Translations under genes and position numbers: made by a program | The notes under the pieces: model-generated | What the model was told of the DNA's origin: nothing | The model's database searches: none | What the model saw: only the letters and a program-made list of their open reading frames with translations | Part shown: one piece after another, positions 1 to 9,100 of the stretch | Numbering within the stretch: the stretch's first letter is position 1 | How the letters are laid out: every line of letters starts with the position of its first letter | Assembly: GCA_023382655.1 (NCBI GenBank) | Contig: JAHDWK010000025.1 | Span: 1-64,000, forward strand | Direction of reading: 5' to 3' | DNA length: 64,000 nt | DNA from: Anaerolineae bacterium | Lineage (GTDB): Bacteria > Chloroflexota > Anaerolineae > Promineifilales > Promineifilaceae

Positions 1-130
1 CCACCACAACAACCGGCGTATTCGTCACTGGTATGCGGGTGGGCACGGCCGTGACAGTCTCCATTTCCGCCACACACCCCGCCAGCAGCAGTCCGGTCAG
101 GCTCATAATGATCAATCGGCTGAGTTTCAT
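1..130 (-). CDS. Lipoprotein N-terminus (partial)
   Basis: Only the first 43 codons are in the window; the gene runs off the left edge. The protein starts MKLSRLIIMS, followed by a hydrophobic stretch and the lipobox LLAGC, which is the signature of a type II signal peptide cleaved before Cys and lipidated. After the Cys the sequence is Thr/Pro/Val-rich (TAVPTRIPVTNTP), a typical disordered linker of secreted Chloroflexota lipoproteins. The function of the missing part cannot be told. It is divergent from rplS. Confidence 0.75.
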   Translation of the reverse strand, partial: MKLSRLIIMSLTGLLLAGCVAEMETVTAVPTRIPVTNTPVVVV

Positions 131-458
131 GGTTGTCTCCCTGCAATAGCACGCAACCCCATCAGGCATTTTGTAGGCCCTTTACCCTTTGCGCGCGAGG
201 TGTGAGGTCCTCTGGTCACGCATCACGCCTCACGTGTCACGCAATACGGATGATTGTATCCCATACCAAAGTGGCGGCAATTTAATTTGCCCGCCACGCC
301 TGCCCGTGATATAGTTCCAGTCCTGGCCCGCCACGCGGGCTACTTTTATGTATTGATAAGAGGTGGCGCGGTCGGAGACCGGCCACAGCCAATAGATTTT
401 GAATGACCCAACCGGCTTAGGCCGCGGCTATAGCCGGTAGAGAATGGAGAAGGCTGCC
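131..458. other. Intergenic region between lipoprotein and rplS
   Basis: No convincing gene. It carries a pseudo-tandem repeat of the TCACGC/TCACGG type around 213-248 (family A, recurring throughout the window) and GC-rich dyads just upstream of rplS. This stretch probably holds the divergent promoters, but no confident -35/-10 pair was identified. Confidence 0.5.
411..438 (+). promoter_or_regulatory. Hairpin in rplS leader
   Basis: ACCGGCT (411-417) pairs with AGCCGGT (432-438) around a 14-base GC-rich loop, about ten bases before the rplS ribosome-binding site. A second dyad (GTCGGAGACCGGCC) lies upstream. Ribosomal protein genes often have autoregulatory leaders and L19 leaders are known in other phyla. 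Assigning that role here is inference from position only. Confidence 0.3.
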
Positions 459-815
459 ATGTCTGACTTATTACTGAAAGCATTTGATAACGAACCCATC
501 ACCGGACTGCCGGAGTTGCGCATTGGCGATGATGTCACCCTGCATTTTCGCATTAATGTGGGCGAGCGGAACGAACGGACCCAATTGGTGCGCGGTATGA
601 TCATCCGCCTGCGTAACAGTGGCAATAACCGTAACTTTACCATCCGCCGTATCGCCACCAATGGCATCGGCGTGGAACGGACTTTTTTGTTCCACTCGCC
701 GCGCATTGAAAAAATTGAAGTGCATCGCCATGCCCATGTGCGCCAGGCGAATTTGTACTTCATGCGCGAACGCACCGGCAAATCGGCCCGCCTGCGCGAA
801 AAACGGTTCTTTTAA
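459..815 (+). CDS. rplS: 50S ribosomal protein L19
   Basis: The 118-residue product matches L19, a large-subunit protein at the 30S-50S interface. Recognisable family blocks are the RVGDDV-like IGDDVTLHF near the N-terminus, RIATNGIGVERTFLFHSP in the middle, and KIEVHRHAHVRQANLYFMR followed by a basic tail (TGKSARLREKRFF). An in-frame ATG lies at 444, but GGAGAAGG at 446-453 is a good ribosome-binding site for the ATG at 459, so 459 is preferred. The gene stands alone here, without the usual rpsP-rimM-trmD neighbours, and is followed by an intrinsic terminator. Confidence 0.95.
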   Translation: MSDLLLKAFDNEPITGLPELRIGDDVTLHFRINVGERNERTQLVRGMIIRLRNSGNNRNFTIRRIATNGIGVERTFLFHSPRIEKIEVHRHAHVRQANLYFMRERTGKSARLREKRFF

Positions 816-856
816 CGGCCGTCGGGTGACGGCCGTACCCATCATCACAGATACCA

Positions 857-888
857 GGTGAAAGTCTCATGGCTTTCACCTTTTTTTG
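857..888 (+). terminator. Intrinsic terminator after rplS
   Basis: Perfect 8-bp stem GGTGAAAG / CTTTCACC with an 8-base loop followed by seven T residues. A second hairpin formed by two ACGGCCGT copies (about 817-838) lies between the stop codon and this terminator. Confidence 0.85.
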
Positions 889-961
889 TTTTCAGGCTTT
901 ATGGTGGTTGCTGGCTTGTACCCGCTACCAACCACTAACCACCAGCCCCAATTGAGGAACT

Positions 962-1708
962 ATGACCTTCTCCCCCCATTCCCATCCCCCACTGATTGGT
1001 TGCACCACGTACCGTAAAACGGCCGACCAGAATCCACCGATTGACATCATTGGCCTGATGCCTTCGTACATTGAGGCGGTGGCCGCCGCCGGTGGCATCC
1101 CCATCCTCATCCCCCTTGATCTGAGCCAAGAGAATTTGCTGGCAATTTTTGCCCGCATTGATGGCCTGCTGCTGCCCGGCGGCGGTGATATTGACCCGGC
1201 CGTGTATCAGGGGCAGGATCACGAAACGCTATTTGGCATTGACCATGACCGGGACCGGGTGGAACTGCTGCTGGCGCGCACGGCCGTCACCCATCACAAA
1301 CCGATGTTAGCCATTTGTCGCGGCATTCAGGTACTCAATGTCGCCCTGGGCGGCAACCTGTATGAAGATGTCTTTTCCTATATGCCCGATGCCCTGCGCC
1401 ACGACAATTTTGGCAAAAAGCCGCGTAATTACCTGGCGCATCACGTGGCCATCCAGCCTGATTCGCTGGTAGCGCGGCAGTTGGGCAAAACGGACACGGC
1501 CGTGAACTCCCTGCACCATCAAGGCATCAACCGGCTGGCGGCGGAACTAACGGCCGTGGCCACCGCCCCCGATGGCCTCATCGAAGCCGTGGAAGTCCCC
1601 GGTCACCCCTATGCCATCGGCGTGCAGTGGCACCCCGAAATGCTGATCCACGATGATCCCGATATGCTGGCGCTGTTCGCCGGGTTGGTGGCTGCCGCCA
1701 GCAAATAG
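962..1708 (+). CDS. Peptidase C26 / gamma-glutamyl-GABA hydrolase-like glutamine amidotransferase
   Basis: A 248-residue class I glutamine amidotransferase-fold protein of the C26 (PuuD-like) family, which hydrolyses gamma-glutamyl amide bonds, for example gamma-glutamyl-GABA in putrescine breakdown. Visible motifs are LLLPGGGDIDP (oxyanion strand region), AICRGIQVLNVALGG with the nucleophilic Cys, HHQGI, and GVQWHPEM with the catalytic His-Glu pair. No puuA/B/C neighbours are present, so the natural substrate is uncertain. The stop codon TAG merges directly into a repeat of the TGAGCAGTG type. The ATG at 962 follows a GAGGAA ribosome-binding site. Confidence 0.85.
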   Translation: MTFSPHSHPPLIGCTTYRKTADQNPPIDIIGLMPSYIEAVAAAGGIPILIPLDLSQENLLAIFARIDGLLLPGGGDIDPAVYQGQDHETLFGIDHDRDRVELLLARTAVTHHKPMLAICRGIQVLNVALGGNLYEDVFSYMPDALRHDNFGKKPRNYLAHHVAIQPDSLVARQLGKTDTAVNSLHHQGINRLAAELTAVATAPDGLIEAVEVPGHPYAIGVQWHPEMLIHDDPDMLALFAGLVAAASK

Positions 1709-1788
1709 TGAGCAGTGAACAGTGAGCAATAAGCGGCAAGCTGCTCACCGCTCACTGCTCACTGCTTACTGTGTTTACCGCTCACTGC
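1709..1788. repeat. Family B pseudo-tandem repeat (GTGAGCAGTGA)
   Basis: Short units of GTGAGCAGTGA/GTGAGCAAT followed by the complementary CTCACTGCTCACTGC, so the element can fold on itself. It fills the whole gap between the C26 gene stop and the racemase start. The same units occur at 55576-55652 and, in frame, inside purL at about 60280-60336. Confidence 0.8.
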
Positions 1789-2598
1789 ATGAACCCCATC
1801 GCCCTCTTCGACTCCGGCATCGGCGGTCTTTCCGTTCTCACCCACATCCGCGAGCGGCTGCCGGGGGAAAACCTGCTTTACCTGGCCGACCAGACGCATG
1901 TGCCCTATGGCCCGCGTTCCCATGCGGAAATTATCCAATTCAGCGAAGGTATTACCCGTTTTTTCCTGGCGCAAGAGGCGAAGGCGGTGGTGGTGGCCTG
2001 CAATCGGGCTTCAGCGGCGGCCCTATCGCCACTGCGACAACGATTTCCCGGTGTGCCATTTGTGGGCATGGAACCGGCCGTCAAACCGGCGGCGCAGCAG
2101 ACAAAATCGGGCAAGGTAGGCGTGTTGGCGACGGTGGGCACGCTAGAAAGTGAACGGTACGCCAGCCTGATGGCCCGTTTTGCCGGGGATGTGACCGTCT
2201 GGGAAGACCCTTGCGTGGGACTGGTGGAATTGATTGAAGCCGGGCAAACGGATACGCCGGAAACGGAACAATTTTTGCGGCGCACGTTAGCCCCCATGCT
2301 GGCAAATGGCGTGGATACACTGGTGTTGGGCTGTACACATTATCCCTTTATACGGCCGTTGCTCCACCACATCGCCCCCCACCTGACCATCATAGACCCC
2401 GCCCCCGCCGTCGCCCAACAAACCCAGCGCGTTTTGCAGCAGGCCAATCTGTTATCAACCGCCACCAACAACGGCCAGACCAGGCTTATAACCACCGGCC
2501 TGGCAGCGCCATTCGCCCAATTAGCGCAGCGGCTTATGGGGTATGAGGGGGAGGTGAGTACGGCCGTGTGGCAAGATTTTGTAATCCGAAGTCCGTAA
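1789..2598 (+). CDS. murI: Glutamate racemase
   Basis: Cofactor-independent racemase making D-glutamate for peptidoglycan. The N-terminal FDSGIGGLSVL with the first proton-relay Asp/Ser region, LADQTHVPYG, the first catalytic Cys in VVACNRAS, and the second in VLGCTHYPF are all present; length (269 aa) is normal. The usual ACNTAS motif reads ACNRAS here, replacing the Thr that normally contacts substrate. ATG 1789 is chosen because upstream in-frame codons lie in a repeat. The last residues (about FVIRSP) and the stop codon are encoded by the following inverted repeat. Confidence 0.9.
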   Translation: MNPIALFDSGIGGLSVLTHIRERLPGENLLYLADQTHVPYGPRSHAEIIQFSEGITRFFLAQEAKAVVVACNRASAAALSPLRQRFPGVPFVGMEPAVKPAAQQTKSGKVGVLATVGTLESERYASLMARFAGDVTVWEDPCVGLVELIEAGQTDTPETEQFLRRTLAPMLANGVDTLVLGCTHYPFIRPLLHHIAPHLTIIDPAPAVAQQTQRVLQQANLLSTATNNGQTRLITTGLAAPFAQLAQRLMGYEGEVSTAVWQDFVIRSP

Positions 2599-2632
2599 TC
2601 CGATTACGGACTTCGGATTACGGATTACGGTA
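2580..2632. repeat. Family A inverted repeat over the murI stop
   Basis: Contains a perfect 16-bp inverted repeat, TCCGAAGTCCGTAATC (2585-2600) against its complement at 2602-2617, plus a further GGATTACGG unit. The murI stop codon (2596-2598) lies inside it. There is no T-run, so it is not a classical terminator. This ATTACGG/TCACGG family recurs in many gaps of the window. Confidence 0.8.
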
Positions 2633-2642
2633 TAATCCCCGC

Positions 2643-3062
2643 GTGAGACGACGCAACCCGGCCCGCTGGCGGGCCATCGAAAGCCGACTCGGTCGTGAGC
2701 ATGTCATCTGGCTGGCAACGGTGCGGCGCGACGGCCGTCCCCACCTGGCGCCGCTCTGGTTTGTGTGGTTGGACGGCCGTCTTTATCTCTGCACCACTCC
2801 CGACACCCAAAAATACCAAAACCTCATCCACAACCAGATGGTTTCCCTGTCTCTGCCCGACCCGCAAAACGTCCTGCTCATTGAAGGCGAAGCCCACGTT
2901 GCCGACCGGCAAATCATTGATACCGTCGCCGACTACTTCTACCACAAATACGAATGGGATTTCCGTTACGACGATGCTGGCTTCCGGTTGATTGAAGTTA
3001 CCCCCCACAAAATCCTGGCTTGGGGCGACGGGTACGATGCCGAAGGCACAAGGGTGTTGTAG
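2643..3062 (+). CDS. Pyridoxamine 5'-phosphate oxidase-family (FMN/F420 split-barrel) protein
   Basis: About 139 residues with the split-barrel flavin-binding fold. Visible features are the N-terminal HVIWLATVRRDGRPHLAPLWFVW strands, the YQNLIHNQMVSLSLPDP segment that typically contacts the cofactor phosphate, and a C-terminal ITPHKILAW-type strand (VTPHKILAWGDGY). The family includes F420H2-dependent reductases and PNPOx-like proteins; the exact reaction is unknown. An earlier in-frame start would translate the preceding repeat, so GTG 2643 is preferred. TATAAT at 2631-2636 lies only six bases before it, suggesting a leaderless or very short-leader mRNA. Confidence 0.75.
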   Translation: MRRRNPARWRAIESRLGREHVIWLATVRRDGRPHLAPLWFVWLDGRLYLCTTPDTQKYQNLIHNQMVSLSLPDPQNVLLIEGEAHVADRQIIDTVADYFYHKYEWDFRYDDAGFRLIEVTPHKILAWGDGYDAEGTRVL

Positions 3063-3200
3063 AATATCTAACAAGAATCAAACTTTGCGAGGCTAAAGTT
3101 GTGCCCACACATTGATTGTTGCCTATTGGGTATGACGTATTGACCGTTATCTATACAATACACAATACGCAATACGCTTCACAACCATGAGGATATAAAC
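3063..3200. repeat. Gap with family J AATACGC repeat
   Basis: Pre-clpC region. Around 3152-3180 there is a short pseudo-tandem of ACAATACACAATACGCAATACGC. Its complement occurs upstream of the SDR gene (30432-30456). No CIRCE- or CtsR-like operator was recognised. Confidence 0.5.
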
Positions 3201-5681
3201 ATGCGATTTGATAAATTCACCGAACGAGCGCAAAACGCGGCGGCCATGGCTTATGAACTGGTGCAGCAGTACGGCCATACCCAGGTAGACACCGAACACC
3301 TCTTCCTGGCACTGCTGCGGCAGGGAGATGGCGCTATCCCCCAAATACTTTCCAGCCTCAGCATTGATATTGTCGCCATGCAAGACCGTCTGGATCAGGA
3401 GCTACGCAGCAGCCCCAAAGTTTCGGTCTATGGTGGCGGCGTGGGGCAGGTCTTTTATACCCCGCGCATCCGCACCGTCTTGGAGCTTTCCCAGGGCGAA
3501 GCCAACCGGCTGAAAGACGAGTTCATCTCCACCGAACACATCTTCCTGGCCATTTTGAGCGAGCGGAATACTCCCTCCGCCCGCATCTTGCAGGAATTTG
3601 GCGTCAACCGCGATCGGGTGGTGACAGCCATTAAAGATTTGCGCGGTGGCAAACGGGTGACGGATGCTCAGGCAGAGGGACGCTACCGTACCCTGGACAA
3701 ATACAGCCGCGACCTGACCCAAATGGCACGAGAAGGCAAACTTGACCCGGTGATCGGCCGTGACGAGGAAATTTTGCGCGTCATCCAGGTTCTCAGCCGC
3801 CGCACCAAGAACAACCCCGTCCTCATTGGCGAGGCGGGCGTAGGCAAGACGGCCATTGTCGAAGGGCTGGCCCAGAAAATTGTGGTCAGCGACGTGCCCG
3901 AAAATTTACTGAACAAGCGCGTTTTGTCGCTGGATTTGGGCGCGATGATCGCCGGCAGCCGCTTCCGGGGCGAGTTTGAAGAGCGGCTCAAGGCAGCCAT
4001 GGAGGAGATTCAAAAAGCCCAGGGGGAGATCATCTTGTTTATTGACGAACTGCATACCGTCGTCGGCGCCGGGTCGGCGCAGGGGGCCATGGACGCCAGC
4101 AACATGCTCAAGCCGGCGCTGGCGCGCGGCGAACTGCGCTGCGTGGGGGCCACCACACTGGACGAATACCGCCAATATGTGGAGCGAGACAGCGCCCTGG
4201 AACGCCGTTTTGCGCCCGTTTTTGTGGATGAGCCGTCGGTGGAAGATACCATTGAAATGCTGCGTGGCTTGCGCCCGCAATATGAAACACATCATAAAGT
4301 CAATTATTCGGAAGAGTCGCTGGTAGCGGCTGTGAAGCTCTCATACCGGTATGTGACCGACCGGCGGCTGCCGGACAAGGCGATAGATTTGATGGATGAA
4401 GCCGCCGCCAAGCTGCGCGTGGCCTTGTACACCCTGCCGCCTGACTTGAAGGCGCTGAAGATGCAGTTGGACAAGCTGGCCGAGCAGGAAGAAGAAGCGC
4501 ATACGGTGCGCGATTATGAACGGGCGGCCACGGTGCGCGCCGACCGGCTGCGGCTGGAAGGGGAGTTTGCCGCCCAGCGGGATGTGTGGAAGGCGGAACA
4601 TGAATTGGATGAGGTGGTCACGGAGGAGGATATTGCTGAAGTGGTGGCCTCGTGGACAGGTATTCCGGTGACGCAGATGATGGAGACGGAAGCGGCGAAG
4701 CTGCTCAATATGGAAGAGCGGCTGCACGAGCGCATCGTGGGCCAGGAACGGGCCATTGTGGCCCTGGCGGATGCCATTCGCCGCAGCCGGTCGGGGATGA
4801 GCGACCCACGCCGGCCGATTGGCACGTTCATTTTCCTGGGCAGTTCCGGTGTGGGTAAGACGGAATTGGCCAAGGCGTTGGCGCAATTCTTGTTTGACGA
4901 CGAGGACGCGCTGATCCGGGTGGATATGAGCGAGTTCCGCGAGCAGCATACGGTGAGCCGCCTGTTTGGTGCGCCGCCGGGATATATTGGTTACGAGCAG
5001 GGTGGGCAGCTCACGGAGCAGGTGCGCCGACGGCCGTACTCCCTCGTCCTGTTCGATGAAATTGAGAAGGCGCACCCAGACGTATGGAATGCGCTGCTGC
5101 AACTGTTGGACGACGGCCGTCTGACCGATGGGCAGGGGCGCATGGTCAATTTCCGCAATACGGTCATTGTCATGACCAGTAACGTGGGCACGTCGTTTGT
5201 GAAGACGGCGGGGGCGTTGGGTTTCTCCGGGATGCGCGGTCAAAATGAAGACAATGACCACAAGCGTATTGAGGAGGAATTGAAGCGCACCTTCCGCCCG
5301 GAATTCATCAACCGCATTGACGAGATCATCATCTTTGAGCCGTTGAGCGAAGAGGATGTGGTCAAGATTGTGCAGTTGCAGATGCAAGAGGTGCAGGAGC
5401 GGCTGGCGGAGCATGGCGGCCTGACCATTGTGCTGACGGAAACGGCCCAACGATGGCTGGCACTGCATGGGTATGACAAGGACTTTGGGGCACGGCCGTT
5501 GCGCCGCACCTTACAGCGCTATGTGGAAAGCCCGCTCTCGGTGAAACTGCTGCGCGGCGAATTTGCTAGCGGCGATGTGGTGGGCATTGACGTGGCCAAT
5601 GAGGAACTGACCTTTACCAAACTGGAACGGGCGGCCGAACCGCTCAAGTCGGAGACCGTAGACTCAGAAAACGTGATGTAG
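3201..5681 (+). CDS. clpC: ATP-dependent Clp protease ATP-binding subunit ClpC
   Basis: An 826-residue AAA+ unfoldase that feeds substrates to ClpP. Domain order: Clp N double repeat (about 1-145), NBD1 with Walker A GEAGVGKT near residue 211 and Walker B ILFIDELH, a UVR/M-domain region near 425-470 ([20 protein letters not shown]), and NBD2 with Walker A GSSGVGKT near 548, Walker [17 protein letters not shown], and the C-terminal D2-small domain. Length and the UVR motif place it with ClpC rather than ClpA/ClpB. No ctsR-mcsAB genes flank it. A clear intrinsic terminator follows. Confidence 0.95.
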   Translation: MRFDKFTERAQNAAAMAYELVQQYGHTQVDTEHLFLALLRQGDGAIPQILSSLSIDIVAMQDRLDQELRSSPKVSVYGGGVGQVFYTPRIRTVLELSQGEANRLKDEFISTEHIFLAILSERNTPSARILQEFGVNRDRVVTAIKDLRGGKRVTDAQAEGRYRTLDKYSRDLTQMAREGKLDPVIGRDEEILRVIQVLSRRTKNNPVLIGEAGVGKTAIVEGLAQKIVVSDVPENLLNKRVLSLDLGAMIAGSRFRGEFEERLKAAMEEIQKAQGEIILFIDELHTVVGAGSAQGAMDASNMLKPALARGELRCVGATTLDEYRQYVERDSALERRFAPVFVDEPSVEDTIEMLRGLRPQYETHHKVNYSEESLVAAVKLSYRYVTDRRLPDKAIDLMDEAAAKLRVALYTLPPDLKALKMQLDKLAEQEEEAHTVRDYERAATVRADRLRLEGEFAAQRDVWKAEHELDEVVTEEDIAEVVASWTGIPVTQMMETEAAKLLNMEERLHERIVGQERAIVALADAIRRSRSGMSDPRRPIGTFIFLGSSGVGKTELAKALAQFLFDDEDALIRVDMSEFREQHTVSRLFGAPPGYIGYEQGGQLTEQVRRRPYSLVLFDEIEKAHPDVWNALLQLLDDGRLTDGQGRMVNFRNTVIVMTSNVGTSFVKTAGALGFSGMRGQNEDNDHKRIEEELKRTFRPEFINRIDEIIIFEPLSEEDVVKIVQLQMQEVQERLAEHGGLTIVLTETAQRWLALHGYDKDFGARPLRRTLQRYVESPLSVKLLRGEFASGDVVGIDVANEELTFTKLERAAEPLKSETVDSENVM

Positions 5682-5702
5682 CAATTTCGTTTGAACGATA
5701 CC

Positions 5703-5755
5703 AGACATCCGATTTCGGCAACCAAAGGTCGCTTGAGAAATCGGATGTCTTTTTG
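5703..5755 (+). terminator. Intrinsic terminator after clpC
   Basis: AGACATCCGATTTC (5703-5716) pairs perfectly with GAAATCGGATGTCT (5737-5750), followed by a T-rich tail. The stem is 14 bp with a 20-base loop. Confidence 0.85.
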
Positions 5756-5859
5756 TTTGTGTTGAGCATGGGGGAGGGCGACGGCCGTGCCATTCCCCGC
5801 ACTCTCCTCACAAAAATCTGGCAACATTCTGTCAGAATGTCTTTTTAATTGTCGTTAAG

Positions 5860-5888
5860 TTGACAATTTGTTGCGGCTGTGTTTTAAT
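5860..5888 (+). promoter_or_regulatory. Sigma70-type promoter for the 33-aa membrane protein
   Basis: TTGACA (5860-5865), 17-base spacer, TTTAAT (5883-5888). The match to the housekeeping consensus is excellent and lies about 50 bases before the small ORF. Confidence 0.75.
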
Positions 5889-5938
5889 GCGCAGCAAGAG
5901 GGGACGATTTAATAAACGGGCAAAAGAGAGGGTACAGG

Positions 5939-6040
5939 ATGGAAGTTGATCTGCAAACACTCATAATCATTGCCTTAATCTTCTTCATCATAGGAATGGT
6001 GGCCGGGGTCTCACTCACCCGCCCCAGTATGCGCGGATAA
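5939..6040 (+). CDS. 33-residue single-pass membrane protein
   Basis: A short ORF, MEVDLQTLIIIALIFFIIGM and on to a TRPSMRG tail. It has an acidic/polar N-terminus, about 20 hydrophobic residues and a basic C-terminus. A near-consensus promoter (5860-5888), a GAGAGGG ribosome-binding site and terminators downstream (hairpin 6050-6079, then the strong one at 6127-6160) make it a complete transcription unit, which supports it as a real gene. Function unknown. Topology is probably N-out/C-in by the positive-inside rule (inference). Confidence 0.6.
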   Translation: MEVDLQTLIIIALIFFIIGMVAGVSLTRPSMRG

Positions 6041-6126
6041 TGGGAAACGGGGGAATCTCCACCTGAGTGAAGATTCCCCATCATTATTGTCGCTGTGCCA
6101 GGTTTTGCTGGGAGGCTCAAGGGACA

Positions 6127-6160
6127 GCCCTTCGCAACTTGTTTGCGAAGGGCTTTTTTT
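6127..6160 (+). terminator. Intrinsic terminator after the small membrane protein
   Basis: GCCCTTCGCAA / TTTGCGAAGGGC stem with a tiny loop followed by seven or more T residues: a near-ideal Rho-independent terminator. A weaker hairpin (GGGGAATCT / AGATTCCCC, 6050-6079) precedes it. Confidence 0.9.
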
Positions 6161-6193
6161 ATGCGCGGCGCCTGACCAGCAAAACCTTACGCA

Positions 6194-9100
6194 TCACGGC
6201 TTCACAACAGCCGGTAAGTAAATGTTAAACGTACCCACATCAGGGCGAATAATATGCCCCATGCCAAAAGAAACGGGCACCGTGACCGTCTGGCTGCTGC
6301 CATCCAGAGTGCCTGTTACCAGCAGATTGGCGCTGAGTACCTGGCCCGGTGAAAGATAAGCGGGATCGGCCGTCAACGTTAATTGCAGCGGCGTACTGCC
6401 GCCAGATTGACTGACGCTGAGCCAGGGTGCATCCTCCGCCACCGTCACTGTAAATTCACCCTCGCCCAGGTTGTTCACCGCCACCGTCCGCGATTGCAAG
6501 GCGGTGACGCCGTCGTCTACGTGGAAGCTAACCTGGTCGGGGCCAACAGTCAAGGTGGGCGCAGGTGGCAGCAGTTCGTCATCCACGTAAATGGTGAACG
6601 TCACGGCTGTAGACAGACCTTCACTGTTCACGGCCGTGACCGTAATCTCATTTGCACCAATGATCAAATCATCTTGTGAAAATTCTGTGCCTGTACCCAA
6701 CAGAAAGTTAGTCTGGTCACGCCATTGAATAGAAGCTACGTCTCCATCCTGCAAATCATACACCTCGGCCGCAAAGTACACCTCTTCGCCAAAGATAAAG
6801 GTTTGCCCATCGGCCGGGCTGATGACGGTGACGAGGGGCGCTTTCATTTGCACGTTATAGGTCGCGCTCAGCGCCTCGCCCTGGTTCAGACCATCATTGG
6901 CAATCACTTTGAAGCGCCCTTGCAGACTGCCCGCGAGTACGGCTGTGTCAATTTCGGCCGTAGCCGTCGTCAACCCCAACCCAATCATCTGCCAGGAAAT
7001 GCCGCCATCGTCACTGTACAGCACATCATAGGTCAACGCATCACCATCGGCGTCGCTGGCATCCCAATCCAGCGTCACCACCCCACTCACCGGCGAAGGC
7101 GGGCTGACCAGATGCACATTGTTGACGGTCGGGGTGTTGGCGCTGAGGTCATAACTCCAGGCCAGGCTGCCAGAACCAGGATGGGTGATTTCCACCCGCG
7201 TTGTCCCCAGGGCAAAAGGCACGAACTCGCTGATGAGCAAGGCGCTGTCATTTTCGCCTTCCACCGGCGTAAAGTCATAGTGCGCCAATTCGCCGCCACC
7301 ATCCAGCAACCGGATGCGGTAAACACCGGGTGTGGGCGGCGTGGGGGTGAAGCCCAACGCATCCCAATACCGCACCTGTGTCATATCAGCCTCGTGGGCA
7401 TCGGGCAGCAAGACGCCGCTCAGTTGCAGATAAGGGCCACCACCCATGTTTGCGGCTGGTGTTGTTAACAACGTCCCGAAGTTTTTGATGCCGACATAGG
7501 TGTAGTCGCTGATCCACTGGTTGTTGCTGTAGCTCATCACATCGTGCCAATCATGGGGGTACACACGGGGAATGAGCAGGCTGTTCAGCCCGGTATCGCC
7601 AAAGTCAAAACCACGAAAGTCGCTCGTGCCAATTTCCTGGTCGGGGTAGGGGTACGATGGGTCGCCAAAGGTATGGCCGCGCCCCTGGCTGTGCCCAATT
7701 TCGTGGCCGCCATACCAGTCGGCATAAGAACCGTCCAAATCCCATCCCCAATCACCAGAACCGGAAGGGGTGCTGACGCCCCGGCCACAGGCCCAGCCAC
7801 GCGGGAAACCACGATCATCGGCCACCATGCCCACCTGGAAAATGCTGTCGTCCAACCCTTCGGCAGCGCGAATGGCATCCAGCGCCGGGCAGACCACATA
7901 CCAGGCGGCACACAAGGAAGGATCATCCAGATAACCATCGGCGTCTTCTGGCAGTTCGATGCGCCGCTGGCAGTCGGGGTGGCGGTTGGTGCCATCCACG
8001 TTGCCGCCCAGGTTTTCGTCGTACAGGTAGCGGACGGCGGGCCGGAAACCGGGGCTGGGGTTGCCTGACCAGCCAGGTGTGCTGGCCAGGGGGAAGGCGC
8101 GGCGCACCCAGGAGACGGTTTGCAGGAAATCCTGTTCATACCGGGGCCGGTAGCGGTCGCCGCCGGAGTCATATTCAAAAAGGACAAAGTGCGTTTCCAG
8201 GCGGCGGGAGGTATCCAGGGTGAAGGTGGACGTGGTCAGGATGTTGTCGGCGTAGGTGGGTTCTGGGGGGAAACGATAGGGATTGAGTTCGGCGCGCAGG
8301 CGTAGGGTGGGGTCATCCGTCCAGTCGGGCGGCAGGAAAAAGGTGAAGCTGTCGCCCAGATTGTCGCGGTCGGGGCTGGACTGCACGCGCAGGTAACCGC
8401 TGACACGATCCAGATTGACGGGCGAGAGAGGCCCGGCGATGACCGTACCACTGCCATCTATGCGGTAAAGTTGGGCAAAAACACCAGGTATGGCGGCGCC
8501 ATCAGAACTGGCAAAAAGGCGCACGGCCGTGCGCTTACCCCGCACTAAGGGCACACTGTTGCTGTCATTCTGGATCGCCTGGGTAATTTCCAGCCCATCA
8601 ATCCGTATGTTGGTCAGCAAGGCGGGATCGGCATTGGTGCGGATGCGCATGAGGGCATCACCTTCCAGGAAAAAGAGGTAGCTGCCGTCCCGTTGCAGGC
8701 GGTTCATATAACTGAGCGAGACATGCAGGGGTACGGCCGTGTTGAAAAATGGCTGGCGATACAACGTCGTACCACCACCGGCCTGTGGCTGCTCCACAAA
8801 ATACAGAGCGCTGCCATCCGCTGCCAGACTGGTGATATACGCCGGGCCGGCGCTGGTGTAAATGGGTGTAGAGAGTGAACCCGTCGCATGGTCGTAACTG
8901 CGTATCTCGTTAAAAAAGCCGATGTAAACGGTGTTTCCGCCCACCGGATGATAACCATAAACGCCGCTGGTAATGGTGTTGAAAACGCCGGTACTTAATC
9001 GGTATCGCACCAGACTGCGGGTGCTGCCCTGGGCAAACTGCCAGTAAAGGTATTGCCCGTCTGTCTGGAAGTTGTAGGGGAAGCTACCGACCTGAGCGCC

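Noticed and set aside
4341-5468. Long open frame of 375 codons on the minus strand within clpC
   Set aside because: Antisense shadow of a strongly conserved gene in GC-rich DNA; composition (His/Gln/Arg-rich) is typical of frame-shadow translation and no ribosome-binding site is seen.
6725-7468. Open frame of 247 codons on the + strand opposite the metzincin gene
   Set aside because: Antisense to a gene with clear domain motifs and signal peptide; no family resemblance.
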